Positions 24,016-36,940 of a DNA stretch of 64,000 bases are shown one piece after another. Within the stretch, counting starts at the first letter, position 1. Each line of letters opens with the position of its first letter. Made by a program: the position numbers and the translations under genes. Source of the DNA: Coriolopsis trogii (taxonomy: Eukaryota > Basidiomycota > Agaricomycetes > Polyporales > Polyporaceae); NCBI GenBank assembly GCA_020543525.1, contig JAHYIO010000031.1:2666001-2730000 (forward strand). The letters run 5' to 3'. The notes beneath the pieces are model-generated. The model did no database searches. It saw only the letters and a program-made list of their open reading frames with translations, and was not told the origin of the DNA.

Positions 24016-24553
24016 TGGCGAGGAAGCCTCGTTAATCGTCGTTCCACAAAAAGTCTAGCCAGTCAAAGATGAAGCGAAAGGCACCAGAGGCGGTGGAGTA
24101 CGACGTCGACTGTGCAGTGCAGCCTGGCAGGTCGTACAGCACAATACTGTATGTAGAATGGCGAGACGCGCTCAGCGCTACCGCGTCCCCACGTGATGAC
24201 CCATTATGGCAGGTGACGCGTTCCTCCTGGATCTGAGACGCGCTGCTTTTCCCTCGCTCAGCTTCGCGCTCGCTGCGGCCCCCAGCCTCGCCGTCACGTA
24301 TCTGTCGATGAGCTCTGCGCCGTGTCCTTCCAGTCTCCTCCCCCCACGCCCCCGACGGAACGGCCAATCGTCGTCTCGCAAGTGTCGCCGTCCACGACCA
24401 GATTGACGGAGTCTAAAGGGCACCCGGCACGCGCGGACACGCACCTCACAACATCCCTCTCGCTCTCCAAGCCTTGACTCTTCGCTGGCCGCTCAGCTCC
24501 CATCTTCCCCGCACTGAACCTCCGATCTCGCGACCGCCTCAGAGACCGTGAGC
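24016..24553. promoter_or_regulatory. divergent promoter region, COG2 and glutaredoxin
   Basis: 540 bp between divergent start codons. Only short shadow frames; no repeats noticed. Confidence 0.4.
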
Positions 24554-25449
24554 ATGGCCGCCCCCTACCGACGCCGCCGCATCCTCTGGACGCTCGCCCT
24601 CCTCACCTGCGCAGGCTTCTACTACCTCACCCAGCACGCCCCGCACCTGCTCTCCCTCCCCTCCTCCCTCAAAGACATGGGCCTCGGCTTCTCGCCCGAC
24701 TCCTCTCCCCCCGGACGCGTCGCCAAAGCCAAAGCCCAAGCCGCTGCCGCTGCCGCTGCTGGTGACGCCCAAGCACCGATGTACGCCGGGGAGGGCGCAC
24801 ACGCCAACGTCCGCGAGATCGACGCGCTCCTCTACTTCCTCACCGCCCACCCGGAGCGCAAGCTCGACGAGGACGGGGGCTCGATCCGCGTCGAGGGCTT
24901 GGGCAGCGTCGCCGTCGACCCGGCGAAGCCGATCGACCTCCGGGTGTACGCCCCGGACGGCGGCGAGCCCGACTGGGCGAAAATCGCCAAGGACGTCAGG
25001 GAGCGGTACCCGCTCGTCGTGTTCAGCAAGACGACTTGTCCGTGAGTGTGCGCACGCGCGAGACCGCTCCCTGCGCCGTGGCGTCTGCGAGTGCTGACGG
25101 CTGTTCTGGCCCGCGAGAAGGTTCTCCAAGCGGGCGAAAGAGCTGCTTGCGACGTACAAGATCGAGCCTGCGCCCAAGATCATTGAGATCAATATGCGGT
25201 CAGACGGACCCATATTGCAGAGCATATTGGCCAGGTTGACCGGGAGGAGAACGGTCCCTAACATCCTTGTGCAGGTACGTCTCGAGGCACACTTGTCTGT
25301 ATGCTAACTGATTGGTATTCGGACGACACCAGGGCGATTCGATAGGCGGGTCTGATGATATCCACCTGATGCACGACGAGCACAAGCTCAAGAAGAGGCT
25401 TGAAGATGGTGGCGTATTCGTGAAAGGCGATGTCGACACAGCCTCATAG
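24554..25449 (+). CDS. monothiol glutaredoxin, membrane-anchored (Grx6/Grx7-like)
   Basis: Secretory-pathway glutaredoxin. The start at 24554 gives MAAPYRRRRILWTLALLTCAGFYYL, a basic head plus one hydrophobic segment expected to be a signal anchor, so the enzyme domain would face the ER/Golgi lumen. An Ala-rich linker follows, then a glutaredoxin fold: YPLVVFSKTTCPFS, with the active site Cys-Pro-Phe-Ser (monothiol; split by an intron in the Pro codon), the TVPNIL cis-Pro segment and the GGSDDIHLMHDEHKL glutathione-binding Gly-Gly-Ser-Asp. Exons run to about 25040, about 25121-25275 and about 25333-25449. The family, known from yeast Grx6/7, binds glutathione and may carry an iron-sulfur cluster. 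Location and function are inferred from architecture. Confidence 0.88.
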
Positions 25450-25607
25450 TTCATAAGTGCGTTGGAATCTACTGGTCGCACGCTGAGCTTGCCTGTGCAA
25501 TAGGGAAACATTGCAGAGCCGGATTGTCAAGTACATATGTATGAAGAGAATGGTATATCATCACGATACAAACACAGCATGAATCCTTGGCGTGATACTG
25601 ACAACGA

Positions 25608-26428
25608 TCACGGTTTCTTGTGGAGGTCCTGAGCCCAAGACGGAGGTTCGTCCTTGCCTTCATCCTCGAGCTTTTCACCTTGCTCCATGGTGTCGTGCAC
25701 TGTGTCCGCCTTGTGCTCTGCTGGCGCATACACCTGTGCATTTCCGTGAGTGGGCGGTCGTGGATATTACAGACTTACTGACCGTGGTGAGGATGAGAGG
25801 TGTCGGACCAGTGTTCTTGAACTGGGGGCGAATGTGAGTGTGTACATTGATAATGCGGAGCCAGTAGATTGACTCACGTTGTGCAAGGTGCCTGCAGGGA
25901 CTATAACAATATCACCTGGCTTGATCGTCTCCTTCTGCGCAAAAATCAGTGACACCCCTCAGGGTCTGAATACGTCCACATACGCGGGTGCCTTCGATGA
26001 TCGCTTGCCCTGTCCCCGACAGGAAGTTCAAGTGCTGGTCGACCGTGTGGGTCTCCTGCGAACGCAGTTAGATCATGTACGCAATCCGGATTAGGTACAC
26101 TTACCTCTCCGATTTCTCCCCCGACGGGGATCGTCATGATGACCAGCTGCACCTCGGTGAGTACAGGTTGGACGTGTGCTGGTGGCGTACTGACCTGACT
26201 GTTGCGCCCAGTCCAGAGTACGCGCCTGAATTTGTCGCTGTCAGAGGCGACTTGGAAGATGTTCCTGAAGATCTCCACGGTCTTCGGAGGCTCTGTGTTG
26301 GGCTTGTGGGACGCCATGGACTGCACCGTGCGTATCGAGGGGATGCGGGGGAGGTATATGCTCCTGCGGGGGGCGAGAGTGATGGTGGAAGAAGAGGAAG
26401 AGGACAAGCGGAACATGTTCTGCGACAT
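25608..26428 (-). CDS. cupin-fold protein
   Basis: Small single-domain cupin. The ATG at 26428 gives a Ser/Arg-rich head (MSQNMFRLSSSSSSTI, then APRRSIYLPRIPSIRTV) that looks like a mitochondrial presequence; an internal Met at 26317 would give a cytosolic form. The core is VEIFRNIFQVASDSDKFRRV, VQLVIMTIPVGGEIGE, a His-containing strand (HTVDQHLNFLSGTGQAI), and the second cupin motif PGDIVIVPAGTLHNV, with His and Pro-Gly as expected for a metal site. The C-terminus is acidic (EQGEKLEDEGKDEPPSW) and ends at 25608. Several introns, each near 50-60 bp. I cannot name a substrate; related proteins are annotated only as cupin or mannose-6-phosphate-isomerase-like. Convergent with the glutaredoxin gene. 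Confidence 0.75.
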
Positions 26429-27724
26429 CCTGTGTACGAAGATTGGCTTATAGAGAAGCGTGAAGTGTAGGGGAGGCAGGGAGTGCACGAAGACCGACGG
26501 AGACCGTGAATGGACGTGGAACTGGCAGTGGGGGAACGATCTGGGAAGGGTGCGTCATCTTGACCCGGCGCTGGAGGCTGACTATATGGAGGGGGCGGGC
26601 AGGAGAGGGAGGGGACGGATGTGACCAGGCTTGGAACACCCGACGCGGAAGCACTCGCGGCTGGTGTCCTCTCGAGTGCGGAAGGCTGGCTGCCCCACCG
26701 ATCGCAGGCGTTGGCTGCAAGCACGTCACATTGCTGTCTCTCCCCTCGGTCTAGACTCTCCTTTCCAACTATGGACAACCAACGGTGATGGCTATAGTGC
26801 TATGGGTCTGACGCAAACGTCGACGTGTCGATACGCACATGAAGATTTAAATTCTGTTATGTTGCTGAATTGTGTGTGTGGCGCGGAGCGGCATTCTATT
26901 GCATGCGGGTGCCACATGGTGGCTGCCCTGTGAATGCCGTCAGGGCGTTCAGTAACGTTCGGAGAGAGGAACGGACCGACTGGCCGCCTCGAGGACGAGC
27001 GCCTGGGCTGCCGGCGGATGAGTGCGGAGATCTACAGCGCTATGTATGTAGCTTGACCTTCCTTCATGTCTTACTTGCTGCTGCAAGTATCGCTTGAAGA
27101 CTATAAGCAAAGGCGTGCAAGACTTGACTCTGCCACCGTGCCCGTGACATGTGAGCGCCCCAGGTTACCCTGATCGCTCAGTCTCTCGCTCTCAAACAGC
27201 CATGTCCCTCGAAGTCAGATTGTCGAACTGCATGATGCTATTCAGCGGTCAGCCACGGGTAAGTTATCCCCAGTCTACCCATACAAACAGGTCTCATCAC
27301 ACGTATTCCTTGTGAGCCTTCAATCCGGCTCGTCCACGCCTGAGACCGATTGACGGCATAGAAGGTGTTGATGTGCATGAGACGCCAAGACTCCCATGGC
27401 TGCCACAATCAACGCTCCGACGGTCCTCTCTCGCGGGGAAAACACTGGAGAACATCCTCCGCGAATGAACTCTCGCATTCAATCAGACATCAGGAACTCC
27501 ATCGTCGTCCTGTCGTCCACAAGATAGCGCGGTTGCTCGCACGACCGCATGCTTCTCAACGCTATCAGCCCTGGCGCGCTAGTCCAGATGCCCTTGAGCC
27601 TTGACGCGGGAATCCGCCGAGCCCGCGACCGCACGCGACGTACGCGATATAAAGCTCCCTCCCATCGCGCCATGCGCCCTCCAACATCGTCACCGCGGTG
27701 CACTCGCGCTTCCAGTTCATCACC
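26429..27724. other. 1.3-kb intergenic stretch
   Basis: Between divergent cupin and subtilase genes. Short frames only and no recognised exon. The region just before 27725 has a TATA-like ATATAAAG (around 27647), suiting the subtilase promoter. Confidence 0.45.
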
Positions 27725-30700
27725 ATGGCCCCGACCATGGCCTCCCTTTTCCTTCCCCTTCTCGCCGCCGCCAGTTTCGTTTCCGCCGCAAAGTTCTCTC
27801 CTTCCCTTTCTCGCACCACCACGGGCTTCGGCAACACGCTCCCTAACAAGTTCATCATCGAAGTCGAAAATGCCAACGACATACCCGGAAAGCGAGACCT
27901 CGACACGCGCTCGGTCAGTACAGCAGCATACACTCGCTTTCAAAGCCTTCTCCAGACGGAACTCATGCTCTGAATCTGTAGTCGCATGAGATTGTCTATG
28001 ACCACCTCCGGAAGAGGGACCTGGGCTTCAAAGTCGACAAGGAGTTCGACGTTCCCGACCTCTTCCTGGGCTCAGTGCTGACGCTCGACGTGCGTACTCG
28101 ACTCATCCTTTGCCTAGCACCGTCAGCTAAAATAACTGACGTCCTCGCGGGAATAGAACGCGGAGGTATGCTACCGAATTGCGCATCCTGTCAATGCGTG
28201 AGACTGACGGCTCCATGTGACCACGGTCAGGATGCTACCAAAGTACTCGATATTCCTGGCGTGAAGGCAATCCGCCCAATCGTTGTCGTTGCTGCTCCCA
28301 AGTACGTCCGCCTGTGCGACTCCGACCATGCACTCTCTATCTGAGCTCCCACGGATTATGCTAGACCCGTCAAGCACCACATTGTCACTGGTCTTGATGA
28401 CCCCGCCATCCCGGCTGACACGGAATCCACCCATGTCTTGACTGTACGCATCGGCCTCTCCTTACTGAATAGTTTGTTGAACGGTTTCGGACGTGTCGTT
28501 TAGGGCGTAGATAAGCTGCACGCTCAGGGCTTCAAGGGCAAGGACATCAAAATCGGAATGTAAGTGCTAGCATCCGACCCCGCCTTTACTGCATTCTGAC
28601 CCCCTCTTTCTCTAGCATCGACACTGGTACGTTGTTTGCCTTGATGAGGTTGCCAGTGACCAACGACTAGCAGGTATCGACTATACCCATCCTGCTCTTG
28701 GCGGCGCGATCGGTCCGGGCCACAAGGTCATCGGTGGCTTTGATTTCGTCGGAGATGCTTATGGTGAGCACTCTGGTTCTTTCAAGGTCGTCGGAATCAC
28801 TCATTGACTCTACCCCTCAGATGGTAGCTAAAGTTCGATATCACAAACGAGGTCACTACTTACAATGATACCCAGGTTCCAACACTCCCATACCCGATGA
28901 CGACCCTCTCGACCAATGCAACGGTCACGGAACCCACGTCGCGGTGAATATGCTCAGCGAAGACATCTTGGCATCCGTACTCAATGGCATGATTATAGGG
29001 TATCATTGGTGCCGACCCGGATAACGATTTCAAAATCAGCGGTGTAGCCTACGAAGCCTCCATCAACGCATACAGGCTCTTCGGCTGCGACGGTTCAGTC
29101 ACAGACGACAGTGAGCGACCCTCTTCAACTTTCAACCCATATCAGAGGCGCTCACCACGCACCCCTTCTATGTAGTCATCATTGAAGCCCTTTTGCGAGG
29201 TGTCAAGGATGGCAACGACATCTTGACCCTTTCGCTCGGCGGCTCTGACGGCTGGTCCGAGAGCTCGAGTTCGGTCGTCGCGAGCAGGATCGCTGCCTCC
29301 GGAAAGATTGTCACGATTGCTGCCGGTGCGTCTACCTCGCGACCTCTCGCGCCTCCCCTGTATGTGGACAGTCGACTCATGGACCTCGCGCAGGCAACGA
29401 TGGCGCGCGCGGTTCGTGGTACACCTCCAGCCCCGGCAACGGCATCGACGTCATCTCAGTCGCGAGCGTCGACAACACCGTCATTCCCGTCCAAAACGCC
29501 ACCGTGCACGGCATCACGCACGACCCCATCACCTACTTCTCTGCTACGCCGCTTCCCGTGACCGAGACCCTTCCCGTGTTTGCGACGAGCAACGACACGT
29601 CGGTTCCCGACGACGCTTGCGACCCGCTGCCCGATGATACTCCCGACCTCTCCGGTTTCGTCGTTCTCGTCCGTCGTGGTACTTGCACCTTCGTGAGTGG
29701 GCAAAGTGAAATCTGGGAGCTCCGTGTTGACATCGACATTTGCGTCATCTCTAGGTCCAGAAGTTGACCAACATCGCTGCCAAGGGTGGCAAGGTCGCCC
29801 TGATCTACAAGTATGTTCATGTGTCCATCCTGTCGCGGCGGAATGTGCTTATCCCCCTCCCTCCAGCAACGTTGCAGGCTTCCAGAGCGTCACCCTCGGC
29901 GACTTCACCGCTGCTCTCATCCAGGCTTCGGACGGCGCATTCGTGAGTCTTGAGTGATCCCACCTTCCCCGCCAAACGACCATGTCTCACTTTTCCCCGC
30001 AACAGCTCGTCAACCAGATCGCCGCCGGCAACCCGGTCTCCCTCTCCTTCCCCCAGGCCGGTGGCGAGTTCGACCTCCCTGACGAAGATAACGGCGGCCT
30101 CATCTCGAGCTTCACCTCCTACGGCCCGACGAACGACCTCCTCTTCAAGCCCGCCATCGCCGCCCCCGGAGGCAACATCCTCTCGACGTTCCCCGTCCCG
30201 CTCGGCTCGTTCGCGCTCGACTCGGGCACGTCCATGGCGACGCCGTTCATGGCTGGCGTGTCTGCGCTTCTCTTCCAGGCGCGCGGCCGGACGGCGGCGG
30301 TCGGCCGCAGCGCGCGCGCGCTGTTCGAGTCGACCGCGTCGCGCTTGGGCTCGAGCAAGACGGACGGGGACCCGCTGCAGACGCTCACCCAGCAGGGCGC
30401 GGGGCTCGTGGACGCGTTCAAGGCGATCCATGCAGACGTGATCGTCTCGCCCACCGAGCTCATCACGAACGATACCGCGCACTTCCGTGGTCTGTGAGTG
30501 GCCGCTGTCGTCGGATGTGTACCTGCCGTGTGCACCGTGCTGAGTCGCGCGTGGTTCGTTCCACAGGCACACCTTCACCGTCAAGAACACAGGCAAGACG
30601 AAGAAGAGCTTTTCTATCAATCACGTTCCTGCCGGCACGGCTCTCACCTTCGAATCTGTACGTCCCTCGTCGTTGTGATACACTCATTCCCCGTCCTCAC

Positions 30701-31609
30701 CCAATGTCTTCAGGGCATGCCCTCTGTCGGCCCCGTCTCCCTCGCCTCCGCCGCAGCGACGGTGCACGCCTTCCCCTCCTCCTTCACCGTCCTCCCCGGC
30801 CTCACGCAGCTCGTCACCGTCTCGATCACGCCCCCGAAAGGGCTCAACGCGGCCTCGTTCCCCGTCTTCTCCGGCTTCCTCGAGCTCGCGAGCAAGGACG
30901 GCGCGGACAGCTACCACGTCTCCTACCTCGGGCTCGCCGCCGCGCTCAAGGACGTCTCCGTCGTCGACAACACCGACGCGTTCTTTGGCGCGCCGCTCCC
31001 CACGCTCGTCACGCCCGAGGGCGAGCTCAGCCGCGCGCCGGCGAACTTCACGTTCGTGGGCGACGACGCGCCGAGCGTGCTCATGCGTCTCAACTTTGGG
31101 ACACCCGCGTTGAGGTTCGACCTCGTGGACGCGGGCATCCAGCTGAAGACGACGCTCGAGCGCCGGGAGGCGGAGGGCACGCATGTGTTTGAGCGCTCGT
31201 GGTTCAGCTTCCCGTGGGGACCCAAGTCGGGCTCGTTCGCGAAGGTCAAGACCCTCGGCCCGCTCTTCGAGGCCAACTACCTCCCGCGCAACTCCGAGCT
31301 CGATGTGCGTCCTTGATCCTTTTGTTTTTTCCCCCTTGAACATCCCACTTTCGATCGACCCCTCCCGTTCCTCCCAGCGTGTTTGAGCGTGGGTCGGCTG
31401 ACGGTACATATTTTTTTTTTCCACGCGTACAGGACGGCGACGGCTTCAACCTGCTCGCGTTCAGCGCGACGTTCGCGAACGGGACCGCGATCCCGAACGG
31501 CTCGTACCGCATCCTCCTCCGCGCGCTCAAGCCGACCGGGGACCCGACGAAGGAAGAGGACTACGAGAGCTGGCTGAGCCCCGTCATTGGCGTCCAGGTG
31601 CCGTCGTAA
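27725..31609 (+). CDS. secreted subtilisin-like serine protease (peptidase S8, PA and Fn3-like domains)
   Basis: Extracellular endoprotease. The start at 27725 (MAPTMASLFLPLLAAASFVSAA) is a clear signal peptide; a propeptide-like region follows (NKFIIEVENANDIPG, DATKVLDIPGVKAIRPIVVV). The catalytic triad is visible: Asp in IGIIDTGIDYTHP (split by an intron near 28630), His in CNGHGTHVAG (around 28920-28945) and Ser in SGTSMATPFMAG (around 30225). A PA-type insertion lies between them (LVRRGTCTFVQKL, AAKGGKVALIYNN). After the catalytic domain come an Fn3-like domain with TFTVKNTGK and a long beta-rich tail ending VIGVQVPS at 31609. There are about 14 introns of 50-65 bp. The order resembles Vpr/PoSl-type fungal subtilases of near 900 residues. 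All triad residues are intact. Confidence 0.93.
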
Positions 31610-31905
31610 GACCCGGACCTCAACGTCTAGGTTAGCTCATGTGTTATAATCGATAAATCTCTCGTCTTTACCGTACTGTGACCTGCGGATTCAAGACTCA
31701 AGTACTCGAGCGTGGTGATGACGTGCATTTACATCTGTACTGAGTATCCAGGATACGTCACGACAACAATATCAATACAACATGGCAGCATATGACGGTC
31801 AAGTAGCATTAGCAATTGGCATATAGAGACACCGGACTCAGGCTGACCTCAACCTATACTCGGAAAGTGACGTGCAACACCTCTAGGCTCTACGTCGGGA
31901 GTGTA

Positions 31906-34384
31906 CTAGGAAGAAGTTGTTTTGCTAGAACTCAGCAGCCTGCGAAACCAGCTTCGATGTCTCTGCGGTTTGTCAAGCATCTGGCTCCTTGAATTTCCTC
32001 CATCGTCGTCAGCTAATGAGACATCTCCCGGGCCTCGAGCACTTCCGGGACTACTGGACACCAGGTCTGCCGAACCCATGCCCCTCGTCGCCGCGTAGGT
32101 GCTGGGACGGCTCGTCTCCTGGGATGCACTATCGGTGATCCGGACTACGTGACTGACTACGACGGGAGGACGACGTGGCAGTGCTCGACCTCCTGCTGGA
32201 TTTGAATTATTTCGCTCGGGCCTAGTAAAGGGGGTTAAAGGGTGGTGCAACTCCTCCAAGCCTAGGTGGTCTGAGTTCCGGATCTGGCTCCCTGACTTCG
32301 TAATTGGCCATGGGTCGGCGTTGTGTTGGAAAGACTTCTCTGTTTCAGTATGTGGGTTCGAATCAACAGTAGCAGCAGAGTGAGGTCTGAGCATCGCTCT
32401 ATCGCCGGATGCATCAGCAAAATGTGACCCCAACTTATGGCAACTTATGACCCTCCATAAGTTGCCATAAGTCGTATAAGCCGTAAGTTGAACCAACTTA
32501 TATAAGCTATGTACCGAACTTGTATAAGTTGGTGGCAACTTATGGGTCAACTTACGGGCAACTTATGGATCAACTTACGGACGACTTATGAGCAACTTAC
32601 GAGCTCGCATATTCTGCAGGCGTGGCACATTGGTCGGCATCGTTCATTCAAGCATGATATTAATGATGTAAATAGCATACAGGGTACTACTCAGTGGTAC
32701 TAAGTAGACGTACTACGTACTCCACTCCCGACTCACAAGACCATACACGGCACCTATCCGCCTGCCATACCCTGATGTGAAACCCCGAGAGCGGACAGCT
32801 GTATTGAAGAGGTGAGACATGAAGTCCCGACAATCATATGTGAGTACATACCAAAGGGAGATGTGGGAATGATGTCCGAGTGCTGTAACCTGAAGTGTAA
32901 GCTACAGCTTACCTAGCGCACAGTACATCGTAAGGACGGCTCTGATCTTCCCTCCTACCTTTTGTCGCCTGCTCACCCTGCACGGGTTGATATAGCAGGT
33001 CGCCGTTCACTCAGACATGTCCGCATGCTGCACAACTCACCTTGCAGATGGTTGGAGACCACCTACGCATAAACCCGCTTGGCCACTCAACTAGCTCGCC
33101 TGACTATGGGTTGTTCTCATTCGAGGTTCACGTCGCAATGACTCACCTTCTCAGGTGCCACTAGTCCCCTACTTATATCTCGCTGACGTACCATTGTGAT
33201 GCAGGCATGGAATCTCGTAAGCCCGGACCGCAGTCGTGACTTGCAAGGTGAACGGCGAACGGCATGGGTAGTCTTTTGGCATGAGCAGTAGGAAAAAGGG
33301 GGAGCTTGAGCAGGCTCAGCGAAAGAGCAGCGGGAGACCAGCAACAGATGGCAGGTGCAGGAGGAGACGACCGTCGCGTTAAGGGGGGAAGCATACAAGA
33401 GCGTCACAAGAGAGAGAGGGTTGGATGGAAATCAACATGTTCGAGCGCCTAGAAGGGTACCAAACATGCGCAAGCAGAGGACTTGTGCATTTCGCCAATC
33501 TGCGACCTAAGCGCCCTCGCGATGTTGTCCGCTTACGACGTTATATTGCTTGTACCAGCTGTTCTGACACATTAGTACACCAACACAACATCGGGTGCCA
33601 CACCAGAAGCATTATTGATGCACACTTGCATCGAGGTCAAGTCCACCAAAGTCGTAAGTCTCGTAAGTTCACAAGGTCACATAAGTTGACCATAAGTTTG
33701 GACCCATAAGTCATAAGTGGGTCGCATAAGTCGTAAGTTATCATAAGTCACGTAAGTTAGGTGTACATTTTCCTGATGTGACGACATGCTATACCACCTT
33801 GAGGGTCGCCGGCCATAGTCCAAATCTTGATGGATCATGTCAGGGTCGTGATGGAGCGTGTTTTCAGCGTGATGGCGAGAATACATGATATTGCTGCTAT
33901 TCTGTGGTACCCGCGGCAGCGACACTTTCGCGCGGTCGTAGGTTCGGAGCTCCCAGGTTTGCAACGGGTCCCCTCCGCCAAGTAGAAGGCCAGGGATATC
34001 GGGTGTTGATCGCACACGAGATCTCCGCAGGGGTCGAAGGGTTGGGGCAGTGTCCAGAGGTACCCGCGGCCGGCTGACGTGTGGCCACAGTGCCCGTCGA
34101 TGCTCTTGATGTAACGATGGCTTTGCCTGGCCGTATTCAAGTCCATCGTCCTTCGTTTGGGCGGGGTTCACCTGGACCGAATGCGCCTTCCAGAGCTCCA
34201 CTCCCAATTGGTATGCATCGGCCGTATGGAGTTTGGTGGCGACCGGTGCGGGTGCCTCGAGTCTTAACACCAACCTCATTGCTAGACTCGTGCCCTCGCC
34301 CGTGATAGGTTCTAACACTGTGCGCCCAGGTTGGGGGGAGTTTACCCATGTTGTTCTTGGGAGTAACATGGGGCTTGTGAGCAT
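31906..34384 (-). pseudogene. unrecognised open frame interrupted by a transposon (possible broken gene)
   Basis: I do not recognise this. On the minus strand an open frame from 34384 runs about 200 codons to the right end of the mobile element at 33777. On the other side of the element another frame runs about 165 codons from 32412 to a stop at 31906. If the element and a short duplication are removed, the two frames join in phase. The second part is Ser/Arg/Pro-rich and ends with RSWFRRLLSSSKTTSS, which looks like real coding sequence; the first part is basic with no known domain. Frame continuity could be chance (one in three), and nothing upstream of 34384 is convincing. It may be the 3' portion of a decayed gene or not a gene at all. 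Confidence 0.3.
32413..33777. mobile_element. non-autonomous DNA transposon with AACTTAYG subterminal arrays (element 1)
   Basis: A 1365-bp segment bounded by imperfect terminal inverted repeats: the left end reads ATCAGCAAAATGT, the right end, reverse-complemented, ATCAGGAAAATGT. Inside each end is a cluster of a degenerate octamer. On the left (32431-32602) AACTTATG/AACTTACG occurs repeatedly with 10-12 bp spacing plus a few inverted copies. On the right (33653-33757) the reverse complement CATAAGT/CGTAAGT occurs ten times. The interior has no frame over about 100 codons and no transposase, so it must depend on enzyme supplied elsewhere. Flanks do not show a clear target duplication. Organisation and length match element 2 at 36941. 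Confidence 0.75.
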
Positions 34385-35529
34385 TGATCATCGGAAGTGT
34401 TCCCCGGAATTGGGCGCCTCCGTTTTGTACTTCCTGGTGAATACATGGTGTCCTTCTGCCTGTATTTGAAAGAATTCACCACCCTCTTCGGGGTCCTAGT
34501 ACCAACAACATGGTGAATCGTCGTCGCAAACATAGGGCTTCTTAATGCTGCTTGACACACTTACTAAATGCGCTGAATCAAATCTATTCCACACAGTACA
34601 TTGATACAGGGACGAGGATAATACTATAGGGGCTACTGAGATGCTGCCCTTGTACAGAAATCTACCCTTAGTACCGCTCCGTCTTCACACTCGCACCTGC
34701 TCTGCCAGGTCCTGTCCATCCCTGAGCACATCGGCGGGAACGAGCATCCCTACCACTAAGGATACGTCATCACTAACATTGCCACATGCGAGTAAGAGAT
34801 GACTTACTGTACATAATGCAACTTCCACGACCCGGCTTGAGCAGCGGCGTGCTCGCCGCGCATTGCAGCGCACGACCAGATGTGATGTGCCGCTGCCCCG
34901 TGAAGATGCGCGGAGTCCTCCACTCAAGGCACTGCATGAGTGGAGGCTGAAGGTGTCCTAGATCTTCGAGTGAGTTCGCTTCGTCCAGAGGTCAACGTCA
35001 TGCTCACCTTATCGCCCATCCCATCTGCTCGCTATGCTACACGTCATCCATGCAACACGGTATTCTCCTGTTCCTTCACAACAAGTCCAAGGTACCTATA
35101 AGAGTATGTCGCCTTCAGCGTCCCATGTGAGCTACTAAGAAAAGATCCAGGCCCAGTACAGTAACGACAGCTAGCGCAAGCCATTTCGACCGAGTAGCCT
35201 GGAGACGGTAGCGAAGAGCACAGATAGACAGCCAGAGAGCCAGAGAGCCAGATACCAGCGCATCCAGACCATATAGATGCAAGGAAAGAGCCCAGTGACA
35301 GAAGCAGGAGGAGCCAGGCAGAGTGCAGGGTGCAGCGCAAGACGAGGACGAGTCCAGGTTCCTCAACGGTTGCAATACGTCGTTGCGAGGCCCGGCGATT
35401 GCCGAGGCCGTTGATTGAAGCCGAGTTCCCATATTTGGCAGTCCGGACCTCCAAGCAAACGAGCGTTCTGGGAAGGAGTGAATATCCTGAGACAACATGT
35501 TGAATGCGCTATCGTAAGGTTTCACCCGA
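34385..35529. other. gene-poor stretch downstream of the split HET gene
   Basis: No recognised exon. A small tandem repeat of GCCAGAGA lies near 35227-35248. A 136-codon minus-strand frame (35044-35454) has a hydrophobic stretch but lacks other support. Confidence 0.4.
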
Positions 35530-36936
35530 TCATTCACCAGCCCCAACTTCTCCCCAATATCGGTGGTGAAACGGACATTTCACCCAATCAATCGGACCCC
35601 ATCCCGAACTCTGGGGCGCACAGTGTAAGACAAGCTCCCTTGAGGCAACCTCGCCCAAAAATGCCCAAGAAGAGACGTGGATAGGATCGTCAAAGGCGTG
35701 CTCTTGCCCAGAGGGGTAGAGCTCGTCCTCCAGGACGTACGGCGATCGCCGCGACGCTGATGACACAAGAACACCAAGTAGGTGTGCCCTCTTGCCGAAG
35801 ACACAGTGGCATCGCCCAATGTGGATGACGAAGCGCTCAACTTCGTTTGAGATGACAATGCCTACTCCTCCAGCAAGCGCGTCGCCATGAAGTTCACGAT
35901 CGGGGGCGACCACATCCGTGGAGTCTTCCAAGGGAAAAGAGACCTGAAATCCCTCGGATAACAGTAGATCACGGGACCATCTGGACAGACGGACTTCAAA
36001 CGCACCCGAGGCATGGCGCAGCCTTTCGTGTATCTGTGAGTCAAGGTCGAGTTTGTCGGAGTTATAGGGAGGTCTATAAGGGATATAGACATCACTGAAG
36101 ACAACCCGCCCTTCCCTCAAGCTTCCATCAACCTCTTCGGGTGTCAAGTAGGTCAGGCGGCGATACCGAGGCAAGAGGGTTATTAAGGGAACTTGAGCAC
36201 CAATGATTGCCCCAACAAGATACACCGTGTCCTGTCCCAATCCCACGTCGGGGTGCTGTGGTCGCAGAATGAGCGCTAGCATCCTGCCTCGGTCCTCGCA
36301 CGCCAATAAGGCGAGATAGTAGGAGGCGGCATTGATATCGGAATTACGCGGTGTAACCGCGATGAGTGGCAGGCGCGCATGAATGCCATAGGAGGTGGTT
36401 GTATAGACGTGGTAGGTCTCTGTCAGTGGTACGTCCAAGCTTGTCGCAAAAGCTTGGCGAGATATGGGGAGCAGACTGGAGCATGTCTTGAATTCTTCAG
36501 GGGAAGAGGCTAGGAGGTATTGATCTGCCAGGGATGGAGCGAAGGGTACTGAGGTGGAGTGGGGAGAAGCATGCCAGCTGTCTGCTGCCCAGGTGAATGG
36601 ATGCTCTTGGAGCGCACCTCCCCAGGCAAAGATAGTCTGATCAGGAATGTGCTTCAGAATTTCCTCCTGGAGACGAACAAACGCATAGCGCCCCTCCCCA
36701 TACGTTGTTGTCATATTGACGCCAAATATACCCATGAGACAGTAGGCCTCGTCTTCCACCCGGGTCGTGTGTCTGGTCGCCGCCCATGACATCCGATGAG
36801 CAACGCTGACCATCTCCATCGGACATTCAAGGGTTAGCACCTCGAGATCGATATTGGTGACCTCGCTGATGAGCGCGGCGAGTGTGTGCTTCGATCCAAT
36901 GACGACCCATTTCTCTGATAGAAACAGCGCTACGCT

Positions 36937-36940
36937 GGGC
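36937..36940. repeat. target-site duplication GGGC, left copy
   Basis: Direct repeat of GGGC also present at 38262-38265, immediately outside the inverted repeats. Removing one copy restores the reading frame and normal spacing of the HET motif. Confidence 0.75.

Noticed and set aside
32431..33757. Short phased repeats as a CRISPR-like array
   Set aside because: Repeats are 8-mers with 2-4 bp gaps in opposite orientation at two ends of one segment, in a eukaryotic genome; they fit transposon subterminal repeats.
35044..35546. Minus-strand frames with hydrophobic stretches just after the HET stop
   Set aside because: Two frames overlap with different hydrophobic segments, neither resembling a known membrane protein; likely 3' flank.
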